Shown one piece after another: positions 53,497 to 62,536 of a DNA stretch of 64,000 nt (positions are counted from its first letter, which is position 1; each line of letters opens with the position of its first letter). The stretch covers positions 2,294,001 to 2,358,000 of the forward strand of contig NZ_CP047048.1 of NCBI RefSeq assembly GCF_030408555.1, given 5' to 3'. The notes beneath the pieces were generated by a model. It had not been told where the DNA came from. It ran no database searches and worked only from the letters and a program-made list of their open reading frames with translations. The DNA is from Corynebacterium aurimucosum. Its GTDB lineage: Bacteria > Actinomycetota > Actinomycetes > Mycobacteriales > Mycobacteriaceae. The position numbers and the translations under genes were made by a program.

Positions 53497-53514
53497 TGTA
53501 CGCCGGTAGCGAAC
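53497..53514. promoter_or_regulatory. Probable ClgR binding site upstream of clpC
   Basis: TGTACGCCGGTAGCGAAC matches, in all but one defined position, the corynebacterial ClgR consensus as I remember it (CGC-N5-GCG core with A/T flanks). ClgR activates clpC and clpP genes in C. glutamicum. The site is about 117 bp upstream of the clpC start. Confidence 0.5.
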
Positions 53515-53630
53515 AGGTCATGATGAAGCCGCTTTTCGCACTAACCTGCCACAGAGGCTTCGCCACCTTAGAATGAAGAGGATTCTATATATCTCATCAT
53601 CGACCCCTCCACGAAGGATTTCCTCTCATC

Positions 53631-54908
53631 GTGACTATGCTCCCAGAATTTTTCACCACCCAGCACCAGCTGCGCCAAAAGGCAGTCTTGGACCAAGGAG
53701 CGGACTCCACGCTCTTCCTCGTGGAAGATCCTTCACATGACGAGCTGCTCGTGGAGATATACAACCCAGAGGACCGTGGTGTGCTCCGCCAGTCCGGCGT
53801 CGTGGGGCAACTACAGCACAGCGCCATCGCCCCCATCGTAGGCACGGGAACGATGAACAACGGTCAAGAATTCTTCGTGCGCCGCAGCCTGCCAGGTGAG
53901 CAGCTGTCGAATTTCACTTCCTCTGGCATCGGCGCGCAGCACCTTTCCCGGGAGGAGGCCATCGCTGTCTTCGCCCCTTTGGCTGACGCCACCGATTTCC
54001 TGCTCCAGAAGGGCCGCAATAATTTCGCTCTCCGCGCGCTCAATCCGCGCCGCATCATCCTGACCAATAACCGCTCGAACGCCTTCTTCGCAGCAGTCGG
54101 CCCAGCTACGGGCTCCGAGGCCCCCACTGCAACAGCGAAGGAGGCAATCGACCGCCTGGCACAACTCCTCGCCGCCGCCTATCCTTCCTTCCGCGCAGCA
54201 GGCGCTTATACCTCGGCGGCCGCCGTTGTTGATTCTCTCCGAAATGCTGGAGCAGGGATGGCCAGCGCCAGCGCGGCAAGCGCAGGTGCCACCACCACGC
54301 CTAGCGCCGACGCCGCCGCGGGTACGCCACAGTGGCAACCGGAACAGCATTACGCTGCTGCCCAGCAAGGAGAATGGGGAACGCAGCCGCAAGCGCCGGT
54401 TCCCGCTTCCACCCCTGCAGAAGACTCCGCTCAGCGCGGGTCGACCTCGAAGAGCAAGGTCTTTGCTGGCCTTGGTGTGGGCCTTGTCCTTTTAGCCCTC
54501 ATCGGCGGCCTGCTGTGGTTCTTCTTGGGCCGTCCGGCGTGGTCTGAGGAGGAGCAAGCGCTGGTCGACGACCACCCAGGACTCATCAGCTCCCGTCCCG
54601 GTGGGGAGGGCTTCGACGGTGCCACCTGCGAGTCCCGCGAGCCGGAGGATGGTCAGGACGCGAAGATTACCTGCGTTGGCGACGGTGTGGGCTACTCGGT
54701 GGCGAGGTACGGGGACGTCGCCAAGCGCGACGCAGCTGCCCCAACACAGGATGCGCAGGAACTGTCCAACGGCCAGTGCACCGTACGCAGCTATGACGTT
54801 TCTGATTCCGAGCCAGTCTTCTACATGAGCACCGAGGACTCCGCGGACGCCGTCCTCGTGTGGGGTGAGGACGCCGAAGAACTTCGCCTGAACATGCCGC
54901 TGTGCTAA
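53631..54908 (+). CDS. Membrane-anchored pseudokinase-like protein
   Basis: 425 residues from GTG 53631. The N-terminal part (about 8-190) follows a Ser/Thr kinase pattern: LDQGADSTLFLVED (glycine-loop region), LLVEIYN (where the Lys should be), VVGQLQHSAIAPIVGTG, and LRALNPRRIILTNNRSNAFF at the HRD/catalytic-loop position, but the catalytic Lys, HRD Asp and DFG are all missing. An Ala/Ser/Pro linker, one TM helix (about 282-304, VFAGLGVGLVLLALIGGLLWFF) and an extracellular domain with Cys residues (TCESREP, ITCVGDG, GQCTVRS) follow. It resembles receptor-type STPKs that have lost catalysis. Role unknown. Confidence 0.65.
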   Translation: MTMLPEFFTTQHQLRQKAVLDQGADSTLFLVEDPSHDELLVEIYNPEDRGVLRQSGVVGQLQHSAIAPIVGTGTMNNGQEFFVRRSLPGEQLSNFTSSGIGAQHLSREEAIAVFAPLADATDFLLQKGRNNFALRALNPRRIILTNNRSNAFFAAVGPATGSEAPTATAKEAIDRLAQLLAAAYPSFRAAGAYTSAAAVVDSLRNAGAGMASASAASAGATTTPSADAAAGTPQWQPEQHYAAAQQGEWGTQPQAPVPASTPAEDSAQRGSTSKSKVFAGLGVGLVLLALIGGLLWFFLGRPAWSEEEQALVDDHPGLISSRPGGEGFDGATCESREPEDGQDAKITCVGDGVGYSVARYGDVAKRDAAAPTQDAQELSNGQCTVRSYDVSDSEPVFYMSTEDSADAVLVWGEDAEELRLNMPLC

Positions 54909-54922
54909 GCCGCACGCTCACT

Positions 54923-54943
54923 CGGCGCAGCTAGTCTGCGCCG
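54923..54943. terminator. Hairpin between convergent pseudokinase and MFS genes
   Basis: CGGCGCAG-CTAGT-CTGCGCCG, 8-bp perfect stem directly abutting the MFS stop codon. No T-run, so termination strength is uncertain. Confidence 0.5.
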
Positions 54944-56344
54944 TTAGTCCACACGCTTAAGCAGCGGTGCAATCACCGCAATGGCGATACCGGCCACGCC
55001 GGCAAAGAGGAAAGCCCAATGCGTTCCCTGTGCCGTCGCTGCGGCGGGCCCCATCCCCGCGGCGGCGCCAGCCTGGGTGCCGCGTGTGAGGAAGACTACG
55101 AGCAAAGCCGTTCCCGTCGCGCCAGCCAACTGCTGGAAGGTGTTCATGATGGCCGAACCGTGCGAGTAAAGCTTCTCCGGAAGCGAGGACAGCGCTGTGG
55201 TCATCAGCGGCGTCATCATCAAGCACATGCCGAGGGAGAAGATCACGTGCATGCCCACGACCATCCACAGGGCTGAGTTCTCACCCAAGATGACCATAAG
55301 CCACAGGCTGGCCACCATGAACAGTGAGCCCGGAATCATGAGTGGACGCGGGCCATAGGAATCGAAGAGCCGGCCCACGATCGGGGAAAGGAAAGCCTGG
55401 AGGATGCCGCCGGGCATCACCGCCAATCCCGTGGCAAAGGCGGTGACGCCCAAGGTCGTTTGCAGGTAGATGGGCAAGACCGTGACCATTCCCAGCATGA
55501 GCCCAAAGGACAGGAGGAGGATGATCACCGCGAGAGTGAAATTGCGGACGCGGAAAGGACGCAGGTCCATCAGTGCGCGGTCCTCCAGTGCCAAGCGCTG
55601 CTGGCGACGGATAAATACAATGAGCGCGATGACGCCGACCACGGTAACGGCGATATCCACCCAGGCGCCGCCCTCCAGCATCTTTTCCATCGAGGACAGA
55701 CCATAAATCAGCCCGCCAAACGCGAAGGCGGAAAGGACGACGGAGAGGCCATCGAGCGGAGTATCGCGGTTCTCACCCACATTGCTCAATCGCCAGAGCC
55801 CAAAGGTGAGAATAAGGGCGACGAGCGGCGCCATGGCCCAGAAGATGACGTGCCAGGTGAAGCGGTTCAGAATCGCCCCGCCGACTGTGGGGCCAAGCGC
55901 CGGGGCAACGGAGATAACCACAGAGATGATGCCCATTACCGTGCCGCGGCGCTGCGCTGGGACCAGCGTCATGGCCACGGTCATCAGCGTAGGAATCATC
56001 AGCGCGGTTCCGCCGGCTTGCAAGATGCGGCCCAGGAGCAGAATGACGAAGCTCGGGGCGAGGGCCGCCACCACGGTGCCAACCAGGAAGAGTCCTGCGG
56101 AGGCGGTGAAAATCTGCCGCGTGCTAAGCCTCTCCAGCAAGAAGCCGGTGGTCGGAATGACGACGGCCATGGTGAGCATGAATCCCGTCAACAGCCATTG
56201 GGCGCTCGTAGCAGGAATGGAGAAGTCCGCCATAATGGCTGGTAGCGCAACGGAGAGCGAGGTCTCATTGAGAATCATGACCATCGCCCCCAGCACCAGG
56301 ATGCTGAGGTTAATTATCACCTTCGAGGGAATCTCAGCGGACAT
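54944..56344 (-). CDS. MFS multidrug exporter, DHA2 (EmrB-like) type
   Basis: 466 residues from ATG 56344 (MSAEIPSKVIINL). About 14 TM helices; LNETSLSVALPAIMADF in TM1, GFLLERLSTRQIF at motif A, and GIISVVISVAPALGPTVGGA at motif C place it with the EmrB/QacA exporters (compare Bacillus LmrB/MdtP type). No adjacent regulator. A second DHA2 exporter is encoded at 21.9 kb, but the two are not close copies. Substrate unknown. Confidence 0.85.
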   Translation of the reverse strand: MSAEIPSKVIINLSILVLGAMVMILNETSLSVALPAIMADFSIPATSAQWLLTGFMLTMAVVIPTTGFLLERLSTRQIFTASAGLFLVGTVVAALAPSFVILLLGRILQAGGTALMIPTLMTVAMTLVPAQRRGTVMGIISVVISVAPALGPTVGGAILNRFTWHVIFWAMAPLVALILTFGLWRLSNVGENRDTPLDGLSVVLSAFAFGGLIYGLSSMEKMLEGGAWVDIAVTVVGVIALIVFIRRQQRLALEDRALMDLRPFRVRNFTLAVIILLLSFGLMLGMVTVLPIYLQTTLGVTAFATGLAVMPGGILQAFLSPIVGRLFDSYGPRPLMIPGSLFMVASLWLMVILGENSALWMVVGMHVIFSLGMCLMMTPLMTTALSSLPEKLYSHGSAIMNTFQQLAGATGTALLVVFLTRGTQAGAAAGMGPAAATAQGTHWAFLFAGVAGIAIAVIAPLLKRVD

Positions 56345-56458
56345 GCGGCCAGCCACACCTTTCTGTTTCTCTGCTCTGGGGATATTCGCGCCAACGCTTC
56401 CGCAGTCTGCGCGCAAGGAGTTTAGAGTACTCGCAAGGTAGCCGGGGATGCCACATGA

Positions 56459-56490
56459 GCCGGGGCAGCGAAGTTTCCTCGCTCCCCGGC
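56459..56490. terminator. Hairpin downstream of lipoprotein gene A
   Basis: GCCGGGG-C-AGCGA (56459-56471) pairs with TCGCT-CCCCGGC (56479-56490) with one bulged base, beginning 14 nt past the stop codon of the minus-strand lipoprotein gene. Confidence 0.6.
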
Positions 56491-56503
56491 AGTTGGTGGG
56501 GCT

Positions 56504-57448
56504 TTAAGGGATCGTTTCCATGTTGCGGGACGTGATGACCACGACGCTGCCACCGCTGTCCAAGCTGCAGCCCAACAAACGGTTTTCTGGGGTATCCTCC
56601 CACAGTTTCGGCGCACCGTAAGCACAGTGCCCCAGGTCCGTGGTGAGGTGGCCACGGTTTCCGCCCTCGCCAGCCTGCCAGTCATGGTTAGCGTATTCAT
56701 CCAGCAATTCCATGGCGTCATTGCAATTCGTGCCGTCCTCTTGCACGTAGACCAAACCGGTGTCTTCACCACGCGTACCGCTTTCACCGCACACCGTTCC
56801 GGTGTTGGCGATGCCATTCGCATCTGGCTTCGCTGGGAAGGTATCGGAGTAGTACTGGCCATCGTCCTTGACGGTGAAGTGGTGCCCGTTCGCCTTGACC
56901 ACAAACTCGTTGCCACTGAGTGCTTCAAAGGTTCCACCGTCAAAGCTCACGGTCTCGCCCTCGTTGAGCGTTGCAACTTCGGTCGGTGTATAGAACTCAA
57001 TGGCCCACACCGGGAAGAAGCCGCGGTCGCCGAGGTAGCTCACCGCGTTTGACCTCCAGCTCTGCATGACCGGCCCCGGATAAATTGGCGGATCGGCAAA
57101 TTCGACCTTGCAGTTCGGGGCATCGGCCTCTTCGTGGATGAGGCAGAGGACGCGCCCATCCGGGCTCTTGACCGCTGGGATGGGGTTCGGAATCGTCGCT
57201 AGGTTGCCACCCGCCATAAAGTCCTGCGGATCGCGTTCCTTCAGGCCGCCGGGTTTGTCTTTATCGGGCTTGGCGCTGCTCGACGCCGCGGCCTCGGTAG
57301 AGCTACTGGAGGCAGATTCAGAACTGGCGGAGCTGGCTGAGTTCTGTTGAAACTGTGGCTCATCGCCCGCCGGCTCGCTCGTCGAAGAACACGAAGCCGC
57401 GGCGCAGGCCATGAGGGAGGCAGAAAGGATAGAGAGAAGCTTCTTCAT
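56504..57448 (-). CDS. Lipoprotein A of paralogous tandem pair
   Basis: 314 residues from ATG 57448 (MKKLLSILSASLM); ATG 57457 is possible. Lipobox AAASCSS (Cys about 19), then a Ser/Ala/Glu-rich linker (about 22-65) and a globular domain with LKERDPQDF, VKSPDGRVLCLIH, HHFTVKDDGQYYSDTFPAKPD, GTVCGES and an ATN-like TNCNDAMELLDEYAN ending. The domain recurs in the next gene upstream. Six or so Cys suggest disulphides. It resembles uncharacterised corynebacterial lipoproteins; function unknown. Confidence 0.75.
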   Translation of the reverse strand: MKKLLSILSASLMACAAASCSSTSEPAGDEPQFQQNSASSASSESASSSSTEAAASSSAKPDKDKPGGLKERDPQDFMAGGNLATIPNPIPAVKSPDGRVLCLIHEEADAPNCKVEFADPPIYPGPVMQSWRSNAVSYLGDRGFFPVWAIEFYTPTEVATLNEGETVSFDGGTFEALSGNEFVVKANGHHFTVKDDGQYYSDTFPAKPDANGIANTGTVCGESGTRGEDTGLVYVQEDGTNCNDAMELLDEYANHDWQAGEGGNRGHLTTDLGHCAYGAPKLWEDTPENRLLGCSLDSGGSVVVITSRNMETIP

Positions 57449-57482
57449 AACAATCATCGTCCCACGAAATAGTGTTATGCCA

Positions 57483-58441
57483 CTAGTTTTCCGAGTGTTT
57501 CGGGTCTTCGGGGTGTGCAGCGTCAAGAAGAATAACGCGACCGATACCGGATAAATCTTCGCAATGAATCCGACGTGCATACGGATTAGGTGTCTCAACG
57601 AATTCCGGTTCTCTGTGAGAGCACTTCCAGCCGTCAAGCTCCAGGATTCCCCGGGTGTTCACTTCTTTTATGTCCCACTCGTAGTTGACGTACTTGTCCA
57701 CGATCTCCATTGCAGTCGTGCAATTCGTACCGTCTGTCTGCACAAAGACTTTCTGGCGTCCAAAATTGGTGTCGGTCTCGCCGCAGACAGTACCCACGGG
57801 CGCATAGCCATTGGTGTCCGGCTTCAGCGGATAAGTATCCGCCGAAAACTGGCCGCCGTCCTTCACTGTGAAATGGTGGTCTTGGACCTGAACCGTGAAT
57901 TCATCCGCACTGGGGGCTTCAAAAATCACGCCGTTGATATCGACTTTCTCGCCTTCCTCCAGCTGCTGTGAAGGAACCTGGTCCCCGGCATCCACCACGC
58001 CCTTGGGGAAGAAACCGGCACCTTCTATATAGCTGACCATGTTTGCTTCCCATTGCGGGTTCTCGGGGTCAGGCAGGATGGGCGGGTTTTCAAAGCCAAC
58101 GAAGCACCACGGCCCTTGAGAGCCCTCATGCAGAGAACACGACACCCTGCCGTCCGGGCTCCTCACTCCCCAGGCCACCGTGGTCTCATACCTGAACCCA
58201 GTGGCGCGGAAGTCCTCGGCATCGCGTTCTTTGAGGCCCGAAGGTTGAGAGCCAAACCCCGGCTCGCGATCTGTGGAATCGCTTTCTTCGGCGCTATCAG
58301 AGCTTTGCGCACTGCTTTGAGAACCCGAGGACTCCACAACTTCGAATCGATGAGTTTCCTGGGTTCCTTCATCAGAAGAACACGCAACCAAGCCAGCCGT
58401 TACAAGCGGCAGTGTGAGAAGAGAGAGAGTAGCTTTTTCAT
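57483..58441 (-). pseudogene. Lipoprotein B of tandem pair, frameshifted in the signal peptide
   Basis: The body (LKERDAEDF, VRSPDGRVSCSLH, HHFTVKDGGQFSADTYPLKPD, GTVCGET, TNCTTAMEIVDKY) is a clear paralog of lipoprotein A, and its lipobox LVACSS lies in the open frame. The only sensible start, ATG 58441 (MKKLLSL), is in a different frame and stops after 13 codons. Removing one CT unit from the (CT)5 tract joins them into MKKLLSLLTLPL...LVAC. So the gene is currently out of frame by 2 nt: a phase-variable, decayed or mis-sequenced gene. The open frame continues upstream to 58532 without a plausible start. Confidence 0.75.
58420..58429 (-). repeat. (CT)5 tract at the frameshift point of lipoprotein B
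   Basis: Ten bases of alternating AG on the plus strand (CT on the coding strand), codons 5-8 after the ATG. Loss of one unit or gain of two restores the reading frame. Confidence 0.8.
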
Positions 58442-58524
58442 GCTTTGTATTGTTCCACGCAGGCAGGCCTCTCGCTGAGTGATGTGTGCTGCGGCGACAA
58501 ACTGAAAGCACCGCCAAAACACGG

Positions 58525-58568
58525 CAACGCACAAGCCTTCGGCTGCGGGGCCGGTGGCTTGTGCGTTG
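58525..58568. terminator. Hairpin downstream of lysS
   Basis: CAACGCACAAGCC (58525-58537) and GGCTTGTGCGTTG (58556-58568) are perfect 13-bp arms with an 18-nt loop, about 50 nt past the lysS stop on the minus strand. No T-run. Confidence 0.6.
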
Positions 58569-58616
58569 CGCGCGGAATGTGCCGCGGGATGAACTGTGCT
58601 CGAGTTGGCTTAGGGC

Positions 58617-60191
58617 CTACTTCTCCGGCTTCACGATTGGGAAGAGCACGGTCTCACGGATTCCTAGGCCGGTCAGAGCCATAAGCAGGCGGTCCATGCC
58701 CATACCAGCGCCCGCTGTCGGCGGCATGCCCTGCTCCATGGCGGCGAGGAAGTCCTCATCCAAAACCATGGCTTCTTCATCGCCGCCAGCAGCCAAGCGG
58801 GCCTGGTCCTCGAAGCGCTCACGCTGGATTACGGGATCCACCAGCTCCGAGTAGCCGGTGGCCAGCTCGAAGCCGCGCACGTAAAGGTCCCACTTCTCCG
58901 TCACGCCTGGCTGCGAGCGGTGCTGACGGGTCAGCGGGGAGGTCTCAACCGGGAAGTTCTTCACAAAGATTGGGCCCTCAAGCTGGTCCTCGCAGAGCAC
59001 CTCCCAGATCTCCTCCACCAGTTTGCCGTGGCCCCAGCCGCCGTTCTTCGGGACGTCGAGCCCGATGACGTCAGCAATCGCCTTGAGCTCCTCGACGGTG
59101 GAGTCGATGGTGACCTCCGGCTGGCCGGGGAACTTGCGCTGCAGAGCCTCGTTGAGGGAGGGGTACATTTCAATCTCCGGCCACTCTTCGCCACCGAAGT
59201 CATACTCAGTACCATCAGCCAAGGTGACGGTGGTGGAACCGAAGACCGCGCGGGCCACAGACTGGATGGACTCGCGGATAGTGCGGGCACAGTCGTTGTA
59301 GTCACCCCACGCCTCGTAGGTCTCCAGCATGGCAAACTCCGGGGAGTGGGAGCGGTCAACGCCCTCGTTACGGAAGTTGCGGTTGATCTCAAAGACGCGG
59401 TCGATGCCGCCGACCACAGCGCGCTTCAGGAAGAGCTCCGGAGCGATGCGCAGGTAGAGGTCAATGTCCAGGGCATTGGAGTGGGTCACGAACGGGCGGG
59501 CCGCCGCACCACCGTGGAGGGTCTGCAACATCGGGGTTTCGATCTCCACGAAGCCCTCATCTTCCAGGTAGTTGCGCAGCGCACGCATGACCTTCACGCG
59601 GGTCATGGCATTCTTGCGGGCCTCCTCGCGCACGATGAGGTCGTTGTAGCGCTGGCGCACGCGAGTTTCCTCGTTCATGTCCGCGAAGGAAACCGGAAGC
59701 GGGCGCAGGGACTTCGCCGCCATGGTCCACGTGGAGGCCATAACGGAGAGCTCGCCACGGCGCGAGGAAATGACGCGACCCCGCACGGAGATGAAATCAC
59801 CCAGGTCAACGTCAGACTTCCACGCGGCGAGGCGCTCCTCCCCTACCTCTGCCAGCGACAGCATGGCCTGCACTTGGGTGCCATCGCCATCTTGCAAGGT
59901 GGCAAAGCAAAGCTTGCCGGTATTGCGCATGAAGATAAGGCGGCCGGCGATGGCTACCTCGACGTCAGTCTCCTCACCCGCGCTGAGGTAGGTGACGCCC
60001 TCTTCCGCGGCCGGCTCTTCGCCCTCGGCAACGACCTGGAACTGCTGGCGGAGATCCCGCAAGGAGATCGTGCGGTCTACGGTCACCGGATAGGGCTCGG
60101 TGCCGGACTCCAACAGTCGGGCGCGCTTCTCGCGGCGAATGCGCAGCTGCTCGGGGACGTCAGTAACTTCAGTATTCTTCTTCTCGCTCAC
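58617..60191 (-). CDS. lysS: Lysyl-tRNA synthetase, class II
   Basis: 524 residues from GTG 60191. N-terminal OB-fold anticodon domain (about 65-165, [22 protein letters not shown]), class II motif 2 [26 protein letters not shown] (about 260-285) and motif 3 [15 protein letters not shown] (about 493-507). Length and domain order are standard for bacterial LysRS; no membrane-anchored LysX extension is present. No other gene is in its transcription unit within the window. Confidence 0.95.
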   Translation of the reverse strand: MSEKKNTEVTDVPEQLRIRREKRARLLESGTEPYPVTVDRTISLRDLRQQFQVVAEGEEPAAEEGVTYLSAGEETDVEVAIAGRLIFMRNTGKLCFATLQDGDGTQVQAMLSLAEVGEERLAAWKSDVDLGDFISVRGRVISSRRGELSVMASTWTMAAKSLRPLPVSFADMNEETRVRQRYNDLIVREEARKNAMTRVKVMRALRNYLEDEGFVEIETPMLQTLHGGAAARPFVTHSNALDIDLYLRIAPELFLKRAVVGGIDRVFEINRNFRNEGVDRSHSPEFAMLETYEAWGDYNDCARTIRESIQSVARAVFGSTTVTLADGTEYDFGGEEWPEIEMYPSLNEALQRKFPGQPEVTIDSTVEELKAIADVIGLDVPKNGGWGHGKLVEEIWEVLCEDQLEGPIFVKNFPVETSPLTRQHRSQPGVTEKWDLYVRGFELATGYSELVDPVIQRERFEDQARLAAGGDEEAMVLDEDFLAAMEQGMPPTAGAGMGMDRLLMALTGLGIRETVLFPIVKPEK

Positions 60192-60235
60192 GGTTGTCTA
60201 GGGTAGTCGATCCCTATACGCTGGCGCGATCCCGG

Positions 60236-60254
60236 TTCACAGAGTGTTCATCTA
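60236..60254 (+). promoter_or_regulatory. Candidate PhoR direct-repeat site upstream of phoX
   Basis: TTCACAGA-GTG-TTCATCTA: two TTCA-led octamers 11 bp apart, the spacing of the corynebacterial PhoR box (TTCACAGG-N3-TTCACAGG as I recall). The first copy matches 7 of 8, the second only 4 of 8. Confidence 0.4.
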
Positions 60255-60378
60255 GCGGTTAGACAGGATCAACCGCGCGGTCATCTCAACCGTATTAACT
60301 CATGACGTCCGTTGCGACACTTCGTTGCGACATCCCCTTGCGCAACCAACGATTTTCGATTTTTGGAGCATAACTTTC

Positions 60379-62478
60379 ATGGCACTCAACGGCCGTAATC
60401 TCTTGGCTAACATGTTCACCTCGTCTCGTTCTTCTCTTACCTGCACCTACAAGTGCGGTAATGCCTGTTTCGGCGAATGCGAGAACACCTCCGATAACCC
60501 TTACTTCGGCGACCAGTTCTCCCGCCGTACCGCCTTGCGTGCCGGTGGCTTGGCCGTCGTCGCCGTTGGTGGTTCCTCCGCCCTGGCTGCGTGTGCCGCA
60601 CCAGACGAAAAGGATGCTGCAGCTGGCGGCGGCTCCTCCGACAAGACCAGCGAGGTCAAGGGCTCTGACATCGAGCTCACCTCCGCCGAGGGCATGCACT
60701 TTGAAGCCGTAGAGGCCAATACCAAGGATGAGGTCGTCATCCCGAAGGGCTATGAGCAGTCCGTTCTGATTGCCTGGGGTGACCCGGTCATCGAGGGCGC
60801 ACCGGAATTCGACGTCAACAACCAGACCGCCGCGGATGCGGAGAAGCAGTTCGGCTTCAACAATGACTTCGCCGGCCTCATCGAGCACCCGGATGACAAG
60901 AACCGCATGATCTACATGTGCTCGCATGAGTACACCACCGAGCCGATGATGTTCCCGGACTACGACCCGGAGAACCCCACCGAGGAGCAGGTAAAGATCG
61001 GCTGGGCCGGCCACGGCCACACCATCCTCGAGGTCTCCAAGGTGAAGGGCTCCGGCGAACTCAAGCGCGAATTCGGCCCGCTCAACCGCCGCATTACCGC
61101 CACCACCCCGTTCACTCTGGTGGGCCCCGCTAAGGGCACCGACCTGGTGAAGACCTCCGCCGACCCGAAGGGTGAGAAGGTCCTGGGTACCCTCAACAAC
61201 TGCTCCGGTGGCGTGACCCCGTGGAACACCATGCTCTCCGGCGAAGAGAACTTCGACCAGTACTTCGCAGGCGGTGACGTCAAGGACGACAAGGCCGCTG
61301 AGTCTCTCAAGCGCTTCGGCATCAAGGAGGGCCCGTCCGACCGTAAGTGGGAGAAGTACGATGACCGCTTCGATGTAACCAAGGAGCCGAACGAGCCGAG
61401 CCGCTTTGGCTGGCTCGTGGAGATCAACCCGCTAGATCCGAACTCCACCCCGGTCAAGCACACCGCTGTGGGCCGCTACAAGCACGAGGCCGGCAACATC
61501 CACATCACCAAGGATGGCACCGTGGTCTGCTACTCCGGCGATGACTCCCGCTTCGAGTACGTCTACAAGTTCGTCTCCTCCAAGAAGTACAAGGAAGGCG
61601 ACCTGGAGCACAACATGACCATCCTGGACCACGGCACCCTGTACGTGGCCAAGATGGAAGGAAACTCCCCGGAGAAGGAGATCGACGGCTCCGGTGTCCT
61701 GCCGGAGGACGGTGCTTTCGACGGCAGCGGCGAGTGGGTCAAGCTGCTGACCTCCGATACGGAGAACAACAAGTTCGAGTCCCACGTAGACGGTATGTCC
61801 GCCGAAGAGGTAGCCATCTTCACCCGTGAGGCCGCCGATAAGGTGGGCGCCACCAAGATGGACCGCCCAGAGGACGTTGAGGTTCACCCGGAGACCGAGA
61901 AGATATACATCGCGCTGACCAACAACAAGTACCGCGGCGCCACCGGTGAGAACGCTAAGAAGAACAAGGAAGACGCCAAGGAATGGGCTCCGGTCAAGGA
62001 GAACAAGAACGGCCTGGTCATGGAGCTCGAGGATGACCACGCTGGCGAGAAGTTCACCTGGAACCTGTTCCTGGTCTGCGGTGACCCGCGTGAGGCCAGC
62101 ACCTACTTCGGCGGCTTCGACAAGGAGAAGGTCTCCCCGATTTCCTGCCCGGATAACCTGGCCTTCGACAACCACGGCAACCTGTGGATCTCCACTGACG
62201 GCAACGCACTGGACTCCAACGACGGCCTTTACGCCGTGACCACCGAGGGCGAAACCCGCGGTGAGCTCAAGTGCTTCCTTACCGTTCCGGCGGGTGCGGA
62301 GACCTGTGGCCCTATCGTCGACGATGACCGCGTCATGGTCAACGTCCAGCACCCGGGCGAGGCTGACGACGCCACCTTTGAGAACGCCACCTCCCACTGG
62401 CCTGACGGCGGCAAGTCCACCCCGCGTCCGGCCGTGGTTGTGGTGTGGAAGAAGGACGGCAAGATCGGTTCTAAGTAA
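60379..62478 (+). CDS. phoX: PhoX-family alkaline phosphatase, Tat-exported
   Basis: 699 residues from ATG 60379, with GGAG 10 nt upstream; the in-frame extension to 60325 is unsupported. An N-terminal Cys cluster (CTYKCGNACFGEC) and NPYFGDQ precede the twin-arginine signal FSRRTALRAGGLAVVAVG (about 50-66), typical of actinobacterial PhoX/DUF839 proteins. The beta-propeller phosphatase domain follows: NNCSGGVTPWNTMLSGEEN (active-site region, about 272), GRYKHEAGNIH (about 370), DRPEDVEVHP and CPDNLAFDNHGNLWISTDG. PhoX enzymes use calcium and iron to release phosphate from organic esters outside the cell. A PhoR-like site lies upstream. Confidence 0.92.
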   Translation: MALNGRNLLANMFTSSRSSLTCTYKCGNACFGECENTSDNPYFGDQFSRRTALRAGGLAVVAVGGSSALAACAAPDEKDAAAGGGSSDKTSEVKGSDIELTSAEGMHFEAVEANTKDEVVIPKGYEQSVLIAWGDPVIEGAPEFDVNNQTAADAEKQFGFNNDFAGLIEHPDDKNRMIYMCSHEYTTEPMMFPDYDPENPTEEQVKIGWAGHGHTILEVSKVKGSGELKREFGPLNRRITATTPFTLVGPAKGTDLVKTSADPKGEKVLGTLNNCSGGVTPWNTMLSGEENFDQYFAGGDVKDDKAAESLKRFGIKEGPSDRKWEKYDDRFDVTKEPNEPSRFGWLVEINPLDPNSTPVKHTAVGRYKHEAGNIHITKDGTVVCYSGDDSRFEYVYKFVSSKKYKEGDLEHNMTILDHGTLYVAKMEGNSPEKEIDGSGVLPEDGAFDGSGEWVKLLTSDTENNKFESHVDGMSAEEVAIFTREAADKVGATKMDRPEDVEVHPETEKIYIALTNNKYRGATGENAKKNKEDAKEWAPVKENKNGLVMELEDDHAGEKFTWNLFLVCGDPREASTYFGGFDKEKVSPISCPDNLAFDNHGNLWISTDGNALDSNDGLYAVTTEGETRGELKCFLTVPAGAETCGPIVDDDRVMVNVQHPGEADDATFENATSHWPDGGKSTPRPAVVVVWKKDGKIGSK

Positions 62479-62489
62479 AGAACCTCCTC

Positions 62490-62536
62490 GGTGAGTAACG
62501 CCACCCACGCTACTCACCTGCTCGTCTTAGGACGAG
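62490..62536. terminator. Hairpins between convergent phoX and panE
   Basis: GGTGAGTA (62490-62497) pairs with TACTCACC (62511-62518); directly after, CTCGTC-TTAG-GACGAG (62521-62536) forms a second stem whose loop is the panE stop codon. Confidence 0.55.
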
